Shown piece after piece: positions 48,918 to 61,819 of a DNA stretch of 64,000 bases. The number at the start of each line of letters is the position of its first letter. The stretch's first letter is position 1. The position numbers and the translations under genes were made by a program. The notes under the pieces are model-generated. The model saw only the letters and a program-made list of their open reading frames with translations. It did no database searches and was not told the DNA's origin. The stretch lies in NCBI GenBank assembly GCA_005406025.1, contig BGZK01000190.1:558001-622000 (forward strand), given 5' to 3'. Origin of the DNA: Eumeta japonica (taxonomy: Eukaryota; Arthropoda; Insecta; Lepidoptera; Psychidae).

Positions 48918-49290
48918 CCGTGGACGGTGCTAATGTCACGTAGTTGAACTCGAGAGGAGGAGATGCTAATGATGGAGAGGCGGCGTTCATATTGTGCTCA
49001 ACAAATTAACAATCATTGGAGCTAGCAGTGACCCGCAGAGTCGCCCAGTGGTAGTGCAGTGTATAATAATTTTATTGTGAACGTGAGTGTTTTGAGTGCC
49101 AGCGAGCAGTCGTCATCATCAACGGCGACAGTCGACTTCCTTTGTTTCGCTCGGCGGCCACCATCTTGCAGAGAGCGACCCAATCGACCGCCTATCGTAT
49201 CATCGACATAGTAATATATAATATATTATATCATAGTGTACTATTATTATTATTCTCATACGAGAACGTGAATACGAGAGGAGACGCCGC

Positions 49291-49641
49291 ATGACTGCGA
49301 ACACCGAAAGTGCGGCGCACCGGGAGCGCAGGCACCGCCACATCGCGACCCCCCAGCGAAGTGTGTCGAGTGGCGACGAGATGAATTCGTGCGCGCAGCA
49401 ACACCAGCAGGCGCAGGCCCGCGTCGCTGCCCGTCGGCGGAGCGCCCTCGGGACTCGACGATGTCGCGAGGAGCGCTATGCCGCCAGCAAGTGGGGCGCC
49501 GCGCCCGCAGCGGCCGCACTGCCGCCGCCGCCCACGCATTGGTGGCGTACCGGCGCCGGCCCGGTTGACGGCCGCTGTCGGCCCGAGCCCGACCGCGCGC
49601 TGCCGCTCAAGCTGCTACTCAATGTGAGCGCATCGGCGTAG
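49291..49641 (+). CDS. PNRC/Edc1-like mRNA-decapping cofactor, single-exon
   Basis: Encodes 116 residues. The C-terminal half reads ERYAASKWGAAPAAAALPPP, then PPTHWW, and ends ALPLKLLLNVSASA. This follows the layout of vertebrate PNRC1/PNRC2: a YAGAKF-type decapping activation motif, a short spacer, LPKPPSHW and a C-terminal LKTLLKVQV. In that family the proline-rich motif docks on the DCP1 EVH1 domain and the YAG motif stimulates DCP2; PNRC2 also links UPF1 to decapping. Here the activation motif is YAASKW, with Ala for Gly and Trp for Phe. The N-terminal half is basic and Gln-rich without a recognisable domain. The ATG at 49291 follows GCCGC; a second in-frame ATG at 49381 is possible. Coding sequence is very GC-rich, unlike its flanks. 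I recognised it by motif order only. Confidence 0.75.
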   Translation: MTANTESAAHRERRHRHIATPQRSVSSGDEMNSCAQQHQQAQARVAARRRSALGTRRCREERYAASKWGAAPAAAALPPPPTHWWRTGAGPVDGRCRPEPDRALPLKLLLNVSASA

Positions 49642-50674
49642 GCCTTCGTGCGCCCCTGTCACCGGCGTGCGGCTGGCCCCCGGCGCCTTCCCTCGTGCTC
49701 ACCATATTGTTTCGTACGCGATACGCGTTTTATGAAAACGCGACGGGCGCGGGGTTGGCGCCGGCGCGCCCGCCGCGCGAATCGTTCCGGTGTTAGGTAT
49801 TATTTTGTGAAAATTTTAGTGTATAAGAACAGTCGAGGCCGCGGGCGAGGGCCACCGGGCCGCGCGCGCCTCCGCCGCGCAAAATTCACACAAAAATTAC
49901 AAAAAAATGCGGCGGAGCGCGCGCGGCCCGGAACGGCGGCGTTTATATTGTGTCCGCGCCGCCGGCCTCTGGCCGCCGTTGGCCGTCGCCGCCCCCCAGG
50001 CGCGACAGCGGGCCCGGCGCGGCGCCCTAGGTAGAGCGAGCGCGTTTGATGCATGCGAGAATGAATGAATGTGTGTGTGTCTGAGAAGTAGAGTAATGAT
50101 CTCAGCTGCGGGGCCCCGCGGCCGCCACGAGCTACTGTGATGTACAAAACGAGAGTATATTTGGATTTTTACAAGTTTTTATAATTAGTTGACGTTAAGT
50201 GTAAGCGGCCGGAGTGCTGTCCGCGCCGGCCGCCGCCCTTGCCGCTCCTGTCCCGTCCTTTTCCTTCTTCCCTCCCATCCCAGGACTTTCGGGTCCGCCA
50301 AATGATTCTGAAGTTTCAGACGTACGTCACACTGTTCCTTACTCTTCCGAGTGGAACCTTTTTTATTTCAGTACTTCAAGAGAAAATGAGAACGTTCAAG
50401 ATATGGATATGGAATGAGAACTTCACGATTTTCTGGAATAATGTCGGTTAGTAGATGTTTAGATCAGATGTGTAAATAATTTACACCACATTCTTAATAA
50501 CTACATATTTATCTAGATGCAGATTCCTTTAGGCAACTACTAGGCTCCGTCCTTGGTCAGTCAGACAGTAGGAACGGCTAATGGTGGCACAAAGAAAAAG
50601 CGGCTGGTACTACATAGCATAGACTGCCAAAACTGCTGATCCGCCTCTGTACTTGTCCATTGGATCATGTTAGA
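49642..50674 (+). other. Probable 3' UTR of the PNRC-like gene, GC-rich then AT-rich
   Basis: Extremely GC-rich text to about 50030, with long chance open frames on both strands, then AT-richer sequence to AATAAA at 50675. A CATCCCAG acceptor-like site near 50281 is followed by an open frame to about 50450 that I cannot identify. It may be an alternative exon or chance. Confidence 0.4.
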
Positions 50675-50680
50675 AATAAA
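50675..50680 (+). promoter_or_regulatory. Poly(A) signal for the PNRC-like gene
   Basis: AATAAA followed by a T-rich stretch. It is the first clear signal after the stop at 49641, implying a long 3' UTR of about 1 kb. Confidence 0.45.
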
Positions 50681-51790
50681 GTTTTAATTTTTTTTACACC
50701 AATTTTTTCAAATAAAATGGCAAGAAACAGAGTTATGTTGGCTCTCCTACTGTCAGTTCAGAAATGACTCACTACCACCACAATCGTGAGATTTCTGGTG
50801 GACATCAGAAATCTTATTAGCAAAAATCTGATACATCCACTATAAGAATAATCCATAATATTTTTCAAACATTTGTTTACTTCTGACAATAACTAACCAT
50901 ACAAGTTATCACAATCTGTAAATAATAAAACACTAATTAACTTTATTACATGTGTAATATTTAAAGTAATCAATTTATCATTAAGTTGTAATGTTTTTTT
51001 CATGTTTGTAAACAAACTTTAATATCTATTTAGAACAAGTCAGAACATACTAGCTAAATAACAATGAATTGATAACCTAATAATCTCTCGCTTCATAAAG
51101 AGACGAAGCCATCTTCGGCTATGTAAGGGCTCTCAGGCACACATAGAATCAGTCCTAGTGCGCACAAAGTCTAATTCCTTAAGCACAGTCAGGCACTTTG
51201 GGCACACGTATTTCGGGCCTTTGGATACACTTTGTTTTTTGGGTACGCAGAATTTGGTACCTTTTTGAAAATCCGAATAGTATGAGTTATACAACAATGT
51301 AATTTCGGAGGCCACATCCGGTACTGGGGCCTCTGATCCATGGAAAAAAACTGAACTGATAAGAACTCCGGGATTCGGAGTCCAGTAAAAGTTTTATATT
51401 TGCAGGCCATTGTACACGTCTGAGAGTACAAACCCTATCAGGAGGTGCTTTAGTGTAGGAATAACAGTTATACTATCGGTGCATTACTAGTATATGTCTT
51501 TTTTTTTGTTTTTATGTTGGATATTCGATATTTTCAGAAGTAGTTATGTATGCAACAATAAACAGGATCTTCAAAATTCTGCTCTACATTTTTGCTAAGT
51601 CAATATAAATATTACCATCACTCTAATATTTGTCACGAAACAATTGGCCTCTGTAAGTGTCCCATCGACAGAATGGCTGCTTTCTCATAAAATCTATCAA
51701 AAGCATTGGAAAAAATATTAAATGATACAGTATCATATATCACTATAGTCTAGATCAGATTAACAATACCTTTATTTCGATTTTCATATA

Positions 51791-52241
51791 CAGTGGAATC
51801 TCAATAACTCGAACCTCGTTAAGTTGAAATCTTCAGTAAGTCGACGCGGTATCTCGAATTATTTAGACTTTGTAACTCGAACAAGATGTTATTTCCCTAC
51901 GAAGTATTGATAATACATATTTATACTCTATAACTCGAACTACAAAAAGGAGACTCCGTAAGTTGTATTTGGTAAAATATAGTGACGTCTTACTTGGAAT
52001 TCCCCGAAATAATAGCAATAATTTCCAAAATTAATGTGCCAGTTAGCTTCTAATCTATCGTTTTTGTCTTGTACAGTGCAATGAATGACTACATTCATGA
52101 AACTTTCTAAGTAACACAGCTGTGAACGTTGTTTGTTCCTTGTTGACACGCTCACATGTATCTCAAAGTTTTAAGTCAAAAACTCGTTAACTCTATTTTT
52201 TTTGTATTACCCTTGACATTCGATTTATTGAGATTCTGCTG
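51791..52241. mobile_element. Pogo-like MITE family 2, second complete copy
   Basis: A 451 bp element that opens CAGTGGAATCTCAATAACTC and closes ATTGAGATTCTGCTG, with TA on each side (51789-51790, 52242-52243). It is collinear with 37787-38265 apart from small deletions. Confidence 0.85.
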
Positions 52242-52243
52242 TA

Positions 52244-55200
52244 TAGCCAAGTTTTATCTCAATCGAATCTTGCATCTAGTTGTAATATGCAATTGTACAT
52301 ACATTTGAGGAGAGTTAAAACATAGACCGCAATATCCTTGAATCACTTTTTTCATGATTTAAAAAAACTTGATTAAAAGTTGACTTTTCTTTTACAGATG
52401 TATGGTAATGAGCATCCCTCTATTTTGCATTACACAGATATTTTAATAACTAAATGTGGATATGTCAGATCAAAGGTTTTGATCAGATAACCCGAATTTA
52501 TTGTTTTTGATCAGACCAAAATGTTCTATTTTTGGTCTCATTTAAGAGGATGCGAATGGAGCTATACTTTGATGTCATAAAAAATAACGTATATTTTATA
52601 TGATTTTTACATTATAATCTCTAAATAAAAAAAAATAATTTAAAAAATAAGACGTATTTAACAGTTTTTGATTAAACCATCGCATTAACTTTTTTTAAAG
52701 CTGTATTTAGCGGTTTTTGTTCGGATCTGTTGTTGGTGTCCTATGTATATCGATGTTATAAATCGATATTTACATAATAAAAAAACAAAGCAAAGTGGAT
52801 ATATCCATGTTTGTTACGAGCATCCTCATTTAGAAGGCTGTTTTCCTGTTATCTGTAGAGCCGAAATAACGTCTATGCATTATTGCATGTGGACGTGGCT
52901 GTTACCATAGATCAATTGTCACTATAAATTTCTCTCAGATTATACGTGCATATAGCAACTTTCCAATCGTCTAGAAGACTTGTTTAGTGCGACTTGTTTA
53001 GCTTTCTGAATAATCAAATACTAATTTAGTCAATTTCGACTGTAAACAATTTCGACCTTTAAAAAATTTAGATAATCATATTTTATGTTCGCAAGATGTA
53101 ATTAAGTGCAATAATATGGAGGGTCGCTCTTAAACATTTGCCGTTTTAAGAATTCGGAATGGTGCATGTAAAGGTAGTTACTATATTTAACATGGGAAAA
53201 GTGCGAGTTGAACTTGAATAGGGAGCGTACTTATGATGAATATCCTAGTTTGTTTGTGGTAACTAAAATACAACGATGAGTTTGTACACACAATATTTGA
53301 GAGATTTATGATTTTATTTTCTGTAATCTATTACAACTGCTTTTTTTTTTTTTTGCAAAATTTTAGTACTAGTTTTTCAAAATTGGAGGTAATGGTGGAA
53401 TAGTTAATATTCATCTATTTTATTGAATAACTAAACCTATTTAGTTTAAAATTAATTTATAATTTAAAAATAAATAGTTACAAAAATATATTTGAGACTC
53501 ATCAAATCTTATCATTTCATGTTATATGGTACAGTTTACAGAACTTTTTTTTAGTTTTCTAATGTGATAATCATTTTGGTATTTGCACTTGATTGTTTTA
53601 AATAATAGTAGATGCTTTAGTGTTTATTTCTTTTTAATTTTTACTTCTTTTTTTAAAAAAAAACAAAGAAATCAGGTTCCAATGAGGCTGGAGCTCGCTC
53701 ATCATTTATGTCATTTCTTCCTGACAGTAATTTGTTATTAATAAATTTGAAAAATAATATTATCTATTATCTTAAAATCTAAATTTTAATGGTTGCCATT
53801 CATTATGTTTCGAGTACTCTTACAATTGCCTTTAGCAAAAAATTGCATGATTTGAAAACAAAATATCTCTTTAGTAATGAAATGGTCATGCTTCATTTGG
53901 TTCCTTGGGCTTCTTTCATTTTTTAATGTAATACTCTTTTTTTTTTTTTAATTTTTCCATATTCTATATTTTTCCTATATTTATCAATTCATATAAAGAT
54001 AAATACATAATAAATCATAGATTTCAATTATATTAAATTAATGGGAGTGAAAATTAAAATTCCTTTTTTCTCCTTACGGTCTTTCTTGATATGGTCTCTG
54101 TGTGAAGGAGGCCATTGATTTAAGTCCATACTGATATACTGTTGTGTTTTTCCAACATCGTTAACAGTCAGCTTGTTGGACTTCTCATGTGGTTTTTGGT
54201 ATTCCAATTCGAGTCTTTGTCCAATATTTCTTTACAGACGCTAGGTTTGTGTGGTTAATTTTTTCAGGTACTCGATATCAGAACTGTGCTGATTTTTTAA
54301 AGTTGTTGAAAATGAGTCAGTTTGCAGTTCTGATCCAAGCACATCATAAACATTTAAAAAGATAACATAATGGCTTACACTAATGCTTTAGTAAAATTAA
54401 TTATGTGCCCGATTTAATTAAAAAAATACGTCATAACATTTAAAGAATTTACAGTTTTTGGATTTTTGGTTTAATTACCACTTGTTCGTGAGTCAGTTAT
54501 CCCTTAAGAAGAATGAGCAGAAACTTGAGAATTAGTTCTTTTCAAACCAAAATTATATAGAGATACAATTATATATAAAACTATAGCAATATTCATTATG
54601 TATGTCTATGTACCATGTATAGAAACTAGTAGTCTTTAGGGTTCCACAGCTAGAGAATAGAAAAAATCCTTATTGCTGAATCAACAATGTCTGTCAGTCC
54701 ATCCATCACATCTATATACCTATCTCGTAAACAATAGAAGGGCAGCTAATCAAATATTTTATAGTGAACAGCATAAATCCTGGTATATAATAAAACTATC
54801 GAAGAGTTGAGATAGGCCGTAAGGGTTTATAACCAATGACCTTAAAGAATTAAACAAAAAAAAACTGGTAATTGATTCTTTTTTTTTTTGTTTAAGAATC
54901 ATGTGTCACTTTGAATAATTTTTGTATGTCTGGGATATTTTTTATACACTTAGTACAGAATCCCGCATAAACCAGATCAGCCTTGGTCGTTTTTGTCATC
55001 TGCAATTACTGACAATGATTCATCACGCAGAGCGCCAATTAGAACAAACTAGTTTTCCAACTAGAACAAACCGATTTAATCCATAAATGCACCTGCTGTC
55101 AGCAGAAATACAGTATTGTCGCTAGAAAGCCGTCTGTTTATTAACCCATATAAATGTATTTATTTCGTTTTTATAAATTTATTGAAAAGTAGATTTTTTT

Positions 55201-55677
55201 ATTATTTATTAATAAAGTAGAAACATGTACACAACAAGCATCGTCAGGTGTACTGGGTTTGATTGAGCACTTTCATTACTGTAAGGAAACCTTTCACGTT
55301 CATGGCATTATACATCAAGACGTCACATTATCCAACTAGTGAGTATGCCCTAATTGCCACGCCGGGGAGGCCGAATTGCGATCGCAGTACTCGCCGCTAG
55401 CATGATATTTAAAATTAAAAATCTTTATTGTGATGTATGTTTATGTATGACTAGCCGCGCGCGGTCAACGACTTGTCCTGCGGTTTTGTAGGTTTATTTT
55501 TGAATCATTAACGCCCCTGCAATGCATTTTGGAAGTCCAACACTCAAGTAAAACTTAGCCTATCGACAAACTCGATGTATTCTTTACATGTATACAAAAT
55601 TTCATTTTGATCGGATGTATAGGTCAATAGTTATAAGAGAACTAAACGAAACAACCAAAAAAACCTCTGTAGATTTA
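52244..55677. other. AT-rich stretch without recognised genes
   Basis: No coding sequence seen on either strand. Long T runs (for example 53341-53354) and a LINE-tail-like piece at about 55440-55670 (GACTAGCCGCGCGCGGTC, then ACAAAATTTCATTTTGATCG) are present. Confidence 0.4.
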
Positions 55678-55678
55678 T

Positions 55679-56045
55679 ACCGGGTGTAAAGGACAGCCCT
55701 TCGCAAACTGATAGGGTGCATTCAGACCTTTATTTTGAATCAAAATCCACTGGAAATTTTCTCAGGAAAAAAAATTTTTTTTTTCAGTTAAAACTACTTT
55801 ATTTCTATGTAAAATCACATTTTCCGTACGCAGCATTCCATTTTTGTAAATAAAACGGGTAAAATAAAAAAAGCAGCAATGGGTCTTTAAAAATGGTAGC
55901 GACACATTGCGTAGGAGGTGATAAAACAAATCAGTTTTCTTGGATTCCCTTAACTTTCCTGAAACAATTTCATGCGCGGGTCATCTTAGTATAATATACT
56001 GAGTTCATTCTATCAGTTTGCAGAAGGCTGTCCCTTACACCCGGT
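55679..56045. mobile_element. MITE with ACCGGGTGT termini
   Basis: A 367 bp element opening ACCGGGTGTAAAGGACAGCC and closing with the reverse complement, GGCTGTCCCTTACACCCGGT. The inverted repeats extend over about 38 bp with few mismatches. TAT/ATA flanks make the exact ends ambiguous by two or three bases. There is no open frame. Confidence 0.85.
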
Positions 56046-56536
56046 ATATTAGTATAGATGTATGTTAACTTATATCGAAGGTGGTCGCTTTGACCACGGA
56101 CAAATTGCCCGATAAGTTTTTAACTCAGAATCAGATTAAACCATTAGTTACGTAGACACAGCAAACATTTTAACGCGATGAATATCATTGCGTCGCTTGT
56201 CGGATCCTTCAGAAAAAAATATCTTTTATAACTTAAACCTCACATTTGACGATTGTACTTCTCTGTACCATGGGTTCCATGTTCCATCTGCATGTATATC
56301 TTTTTAGCACTTAAAATCTTAAATATGTTTAATAATTGTCGGTGGTTCACGACGTTGATGATATGCACACATACATATCTATACTTACTTCCTTTCATAC
56401 AGACGGCTCTCGTGTAACACTGTCTGTAAACCCAATTATAGAGATGAACAAATAAAAAGTTCTGTGCCTCCGAGAGCACGTTGAACCTTCGAGCCGGCCA
56501 GCCGGAGCTCGGCGCCGAAGAGCCCTCACCCGACCT

Positions 56537-56657
56537 GCGGGCCGAGCATGACGCCCTAGACAAGAGTTTATAGGGCTATCCTTGTCGCGTCAAGGTAACG
56601 AGCGATAGGGACAGTTCTATACAGAGACTCTCGTCTAGGGCGTCATGCTAGGCCCGC
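56537..56657. mobile_element. Short palindromic MITE, copy 1
   Basis: 121 bp with about 31-bp inverted ends: GCGGGCCGAGCATGACGCCC opposite GGGCGTCATGCTAGGCCCGC. The ends make up half of the element. A diverged sibling lies at 63370-63493. Confidence 0.75.
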
Positions 56658-56887
56658 TGAAATAGAAGCGCTAAAAGCGTGGGCCCGAATCGACAACACG
56701 TTTGCCGCAGTCGGCGATAATTCATATTGTTTTGACGCTTGCAGCTGTGCAAAGTTGAGTGACCTCTAAATGTGTTTGTATGCCGATAAAACGGATCGCA
56801 GCTGGTGTTACGCAAATCATTATGTTGACGATGTCGTCACTCTAATCATACCGCCTTATCGCCCGACTTCACTTGTCTGCCTGTACG

Positions 56888-57117
56888 CAGTGGCGCAGCT
56901 AGCCCGGGTGTCACCCGCGGCGGATTTGAAGTGACACCCTAACAATTGAAACTTGTCAAGTCGAAGAAAAACTGTAATGATAAACAATGTTATATATTTC
57001 GTTGTGCTTTTTTTGTGAATCGTCAAAATTTGCGGTCGGATGAATTCGGGTGTCGCCCCTAAATGGGCGGCACCCGGTGCGGGCCGCCTCCGCCGCCCGC
57101 CCCTAGCTACGCCACTG
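56888..57117. mobile_element. hAT-type MITE with 8-bp target duplication
   Basis: 230 bp, CAGTGGCGCAGCTAG at the left and CTAGCTACGCCACTG at the right. It is flanked by CCTGTACG (56880-56887) and CCTGTTCG (57118-57125), an 8-bp duplication with one mismatch. CAGTGGCG-type ends and an 8-bp duplication are typical of hAT elements. GC-rich subterminal blocks (GGTGTCACCC, GGTGTCGCCC) are notable. Confidence 0.9.
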
Positions 57118-57125
57118 CCTGTTCG

Positions 57126-58378
57126 TCTATTTGTCTATCGTTAAATAATATATCGGCAACTATGTATCACATTATGGTAGTTTACGTACTTAATTATATT
57201 GTCAGTTAACTATTTTTGAAGTAAAACTTCTTTAGGCGCGACTTGGAGTTAGTTACTCTCTAAAAGAAATTTACTTCATCTTTTATTAGAACGGAAGTAG
57301 CGTCAATATTTATATTCCGTTTCCACATTTGTTAGTTTGAATTTCGAATTCGTCGAATATTCAAATTCGAACTGATCAATATTCGAAAGCGACAACTTAA
57401 CGTAAGCATCTAGTACGCTTATTGATATTATGTTATTAATAACTGGCTGTTTCCTAGCGGCTTCGCTCGGGTGGAAATAGAAAGAATTCCTTAATTTTTT
57501 TTTTATACGGAGCGATCTCTCTTTCAACAAAATCCCGAATCGTGTCTATATTGTTGAATTTTAAAAATAACTCGTTTAGTTAGTTGTAATACCGACTCAA
57601 CACGAGACAAAAAAGTTTTACTTCAATTGCGTGTGAACGTTACATGCAGTCGCAATTTTTTTTCCAACAACAATTAATCATCTCATACAAATGCTTCTAA
57701 ATTCCGATTTATCACCTTTCTTTTTTCATTCACACAACGTTTTTGGCGTGATAACGTCTTATAAATCGATGAACGTCGACTCATTGTCGCGTTCCGTCTG
57801 AGCCGAGCGAGCGAGAGCGCGGGACGACAGAGAGGCACGACCGGCCTGAGCGTTCGGCTTGAGACGCATCTATCTCTTTACTGTATAATTTAAGTAGAAA
57901 AATATTTGAATTAACGAGTGCAAATAAATGTTAATTTATCGAAAACATTGTCATTTTCAATTAACTCCTTTATATTATACAAAATAATGATAATCCAGTC
58001 ATAATAATTCAATTCAATTCATAAAAGAATGCAATTTTTCATCAATGTTTTTTTTTATGACATTATCACGTAAAATTATCGTCCGTAAACCGACTTTGCA
58101 GACAACCAATTTTTACGACATCATGGGTTCATCCTCAATTCGATATTACCGGGTAAACCCACATTTTAAATTTTTATCTACTATCAAAATGTGTTTTTGT
58201 AGTTCCATATCCGAAGAATGCTGATGGGACCCTGTTAACAGGGCTCCGCTGTCTTTCCGTCCGTCTGTTATTAGCTGTGTATCTTTTGAACCGTAATAGA
58301 TAGACACTTGAATTTTTAACTGGATGTTTATTGTTATGGCCGCTATAAAAATAAATAAAATTAATCAAAAAAAAAAAT

Positions 58379-58416
<38 letters not shown>

Positions 58417-60264
58417 CTTCGAATTTCAGAAAATTCGAACGTTCCAATTCTTTTTCAGTGTTTTTTTGCTCGATTTTATAATAGCAATACACACAAACAT
58501 CTAACTAATATAACTGTACTGAATATCATTATGTAAGATAAAAACAATAAAAATCGGCCAAGGGTGAGTGAGATTTGTGCTAATTTGTTCCTACGCCTAA
58601 TACTTTATACACATCTTTACCCATAATCACATATTTCTATGGCAACTCTGTGTTTCGCATTAAACATTTTTTTTAATTATGTAGTTATACGCTACTATAT
58701 TATTATATTTATTGCTACGGAACCCTTCGTATGCCAGTTCCACTGGCACTTGGCAAGTTTTCAAGCAAATCTAATGACTTAAGTTTAGAAGAACTCGTCG
58801 ATACGTACTACTTCGAACTCGAGACCATCGACAAAGAGTCGAAGTGCCTGTGACAATGAATTGGGAATTTGAAAAAAGAAATATATTTATTTTTTTTTAT
58901 GTATTTTAAAACTTAATTATTAATTTTATTGATATGTTATTAGAAAAACGAAAAAAACAATTTTTTCAATTAATTATAAGCGATTAAAAATTGATAAAAT
59001 TTAAAAAAAAATCACGTGACTGTGAACGCGCCACGATTGGCCACCATACTTGTGACGTCATAATGTTATAGCAATTCCATAACAGTGCAGCGTTTACAGC
59101 TATTATAAGTAACTAATGGCAATATGAATATGAAATACTTACATCAAAGTGATCTTCACAACAAAAAGTTCGATTTTGTTTTAGGATTATCTCGGAGCAC
59201 TGCTTGAAACCATTTTTCGACGTTTCTCGTCTTGAGGAACATTTAAAACATTTTTCCGAGTTGTCTTTGTAGTATTTGTACATAATGGTACAAAACAAGA
59301 GCGGTAACTTTGAGATTTGACATTTTATATATTTTTGAGTATTTAACAATGACAGAATAAAATAAATCAAAACTCAAAAGCACTACACTTATTATCTCCG
59401 TATACTACTACGAGTGACAACTAACATTATGACGTCACACGCACTCGGATTTGTTCGGGAGTTGTCGGCGCGTCTTCGGTACTGGATTCAAAAATTAATT
59501 TTATTTTGATATAGGTTTTAATTATTGCAGAAAAAAAAATTAAAATTGTTTTGTTATAAAACTTATATATGATCTTTCCATTTTTCAAAAAAAAAATTTT
59601 TTTTCAAAAACCTAATTGTCTAATAAATAAATACTAAGCAAACAATTAATTTATACTAATATTACAAATGTGGGTGTCTCTATTTATCTGTTACGTTGTC
59701 ACACCTAAACCAGTGTACTGATTTTGATGAGATTTGGCACGAACATAGTTTGGCACCAGAAAACGAACATACGCTATTTTGTTTATGTTCGATTGACTGT
59801 TCATAAGATGTTTTTTTCATATCTCTAAAGTAGTTAAACTAATCTTAATGAACTTTAGATTATCAATAGAGTACACTATTTTGTAATATCTAAGCTACTG
59901 TTTGTTTATCTTTTTGTCCGTTTGTCTGCATGTCGGTATACTTATAACTCGACAACGATTCAACAAATTTGTTGAAATTTAAAAATCTGATTTATTTAAG
60001 AAAATAGACAATAAATAGTTTAATTTGTAACACAAGTTACTTTTTTGAATAATACTATTATTATTGTAGAAAAAGCGTGGGGTGCTTTGTGCTACATTTT
60101 TCGTACATAGAGCAACCCACTTTTTTTTCCACCATAAGACTAGTATTTTTCGTCGTTGTTCATTATTTTTTTCAGCTTATGTTAAGAATTATATTTCACT
60201 TTTTAGTTTGATATGTTTTAAAAGCGTGTTTTTTAATTTTTTTCTTAAACTATATTTATTTTTA
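57126..60264. other. Repeat-derived and AT-rich stretch
   Basis: No gene recognised. LINE-tail-like text occurs near 57440-57520 (CCTAGCGGCTTCGCTCGGGT) and 59640-59960. A (TA)n microsatellite lies at 58382-58410. Confidence 0.35.
58382..58410. repeat. (TA)n microsatellite
   Basis: About 14 uninterrupted TA units. Confidence 0.9.
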
Positions 60265-60421
60265 TTTAACTATAAACTAAGTAGCGGCTCACACAAGACA
60301 CCTACACTATAAATTTCATATATACACACCTTGTAGTTTTCGATTAAAATGCCTGTGATATACGGACGGACATGAAACTATAAGGGTTCCGTTTTTGGCA
60401 TTTTGGCTCGGAACCCTAAAA
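60265..60421 (+). repeat. Interspersed repeat with a GGGTTCCG terminal hairpin, copy 2
   Basis: Same text and orientation as 44690-44855. It ends AGGGTTCCG ... CGGAACCCT followed by AAAAA; here the terminal hairpin is intact. Confidence 0.65.
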
Positions 60422-60700
60422 ATGAGGAATCAATTGTATATCCACATGGGTGGGGCGGCGGGCAAACGCATACATTTTGCAAAGAAAAAAGTAATTAAAT
60501 AAGTCAATACAGTTTTGAGATTCTCGTTTATGTAATGCGTATACTTCTAGTAGGAACGCCTAGCGTTGAATTCGTTAAAAATAGATGCAATGCGTGCAAT
60601 TATTTTTATATGCACTTCGAAAAGTTCGCGTTGCCAGAGAAACGTCTAGGAGGAATTCGAAATGTCTCCTCGGCCGAGGAAAAAGCATTTGCTTAAAAAT

Positions 60701-60880
60701 ATATTAATAATATAAAATCACGCTTATTTCCCAGAAGGGTGGCCAGTGACTGTAGATTTCCATACGTTACGATCTTTGCATATCTCTCTTTCTTCGCTGA
60801 CATCTTTTAATGCAAGCTCGTCGGTTTTGGGTACTTCAAAATGCGCCCTTTTTTAATACCGTATTAAAAAACGTCAAAGT
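60701..60880 (-). mobile_element. LINE 3' tail fragment
   Basis: On the minus strand the text ends with the complement of CTTATTTCCCAGAAGGGTGG, then a TTA-rich tail, as in the fragment at 5812-6115. The coding part is too worn to read. Confidence 0.6.
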
Positions 60881-61326
60881 GCATGCCAGACAAGTGTATA
60901 GGGCTCTGTTTTGGTTATACGATAGCACGAATCTATGGTAAGAGTACGGTGCCATATTTAAAACACAAAACACGCGTAAAACTGTGTCTATGATTGTCAC
61001 AGAGAAATAATAGCAATTTGAATGGTACCGACTATAGTTAATGTATGACGTACACGTCCCTATAACTTATTCTGTTTGACACGAATAGGCGTCAGTAAGT
61101 TAAACTGTAAATTATTAGGGTTTGATTGAGTACGATTGTATTCTCGTTACTGGTTCAGTCTCAACCCTTCTTCCCTACCCTCTACTGACGCACTGCAAAC
61201 CTCCCGCCATCTAATTAAGGGCGCTATCAACCCTAACGACATCTGAAACCCACGCTTCGCTTTTGCCTTGAATGATATTGAAGTGTGGTTTAGTTTGCCT
61301 CGACTTAAAAATTTATCTGTCGTTTC

Positions 61327-61398
61327 GCATCGGGATCGAATCCTGTAACTTTCGGATCGACGACACACTCTCAACCGCCAGCTACCGGACCGCAGGTT
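61327..61398 (-). mobile_element. tRNA-derived SINE head
   Basis: On the minus strand, TAGCTGGCGGTTGAGAG (A-box) and GGATTCGATCC (B-box) lie about 40 bp apart. The rest of the SINE probably runs left to about 61150. No cloverleaf was found. Confidence 0.55.
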
Positions 61399-61689
61399 TT
61401 CTGTTTCGATGCACTCAAAGTGGAAATCTCCCCGGATGGTAGCCGGCCACGCGACCCGAAGACCGATCTATGCGGGAGTCTTGCCCACTGAAAACAGCCC
61501 TTGGCTCAAGGACCTCACAGGCTTTGCTGGGCGTCGAAGCGAAAACGAGCACTGTGTTCGGGGACCTCGCAACCCGTGGGCATTCATTTGAGTGACCTTT
61601 GACCGGGCGTACCGGTTCCAGTGGGTGAAAGTGATAATTTTTTGGTCGGTCTAAAATGCGTTATTTGACTCAACGAGTCTACGAGTCGC

Positions 61690-61810
61690 CCGGCGATTAG
61701 AAGCGTTGCCTTCGACCAGAGAAGTACCAAGTTCGATCCTGAAAGCACTAGGCCCGTGCCTCGAGGGGCACTCTGACCAACCTTCAAACAGCACTGAGCC
61801 AGCGAGGACG
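61690..61810 (+). mobile_element. tRNA-derived SINE head
   Basis: GGCGATTAGAAGCG and AAGTTCGATCCTG are A- and B-box-like and in the right order. It lies about 300 bp from a similar head in the opposite orientation. Confidence 0.5.
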
Positions 61811-61819
61811 GTTCGACGC

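Noticed and set aside
49231..49539. Minus-strand frames opposite the PNRC-like gene
   Set aside because: Shadows of the GC-rich plus-strand coding sequence.
49648..50147. Long Arg/Pro-rich open frames on both strands
   Set aside because: They arise from extreme GC content after the stop of the PNRC-like gene; no recognisable motif and no start context.
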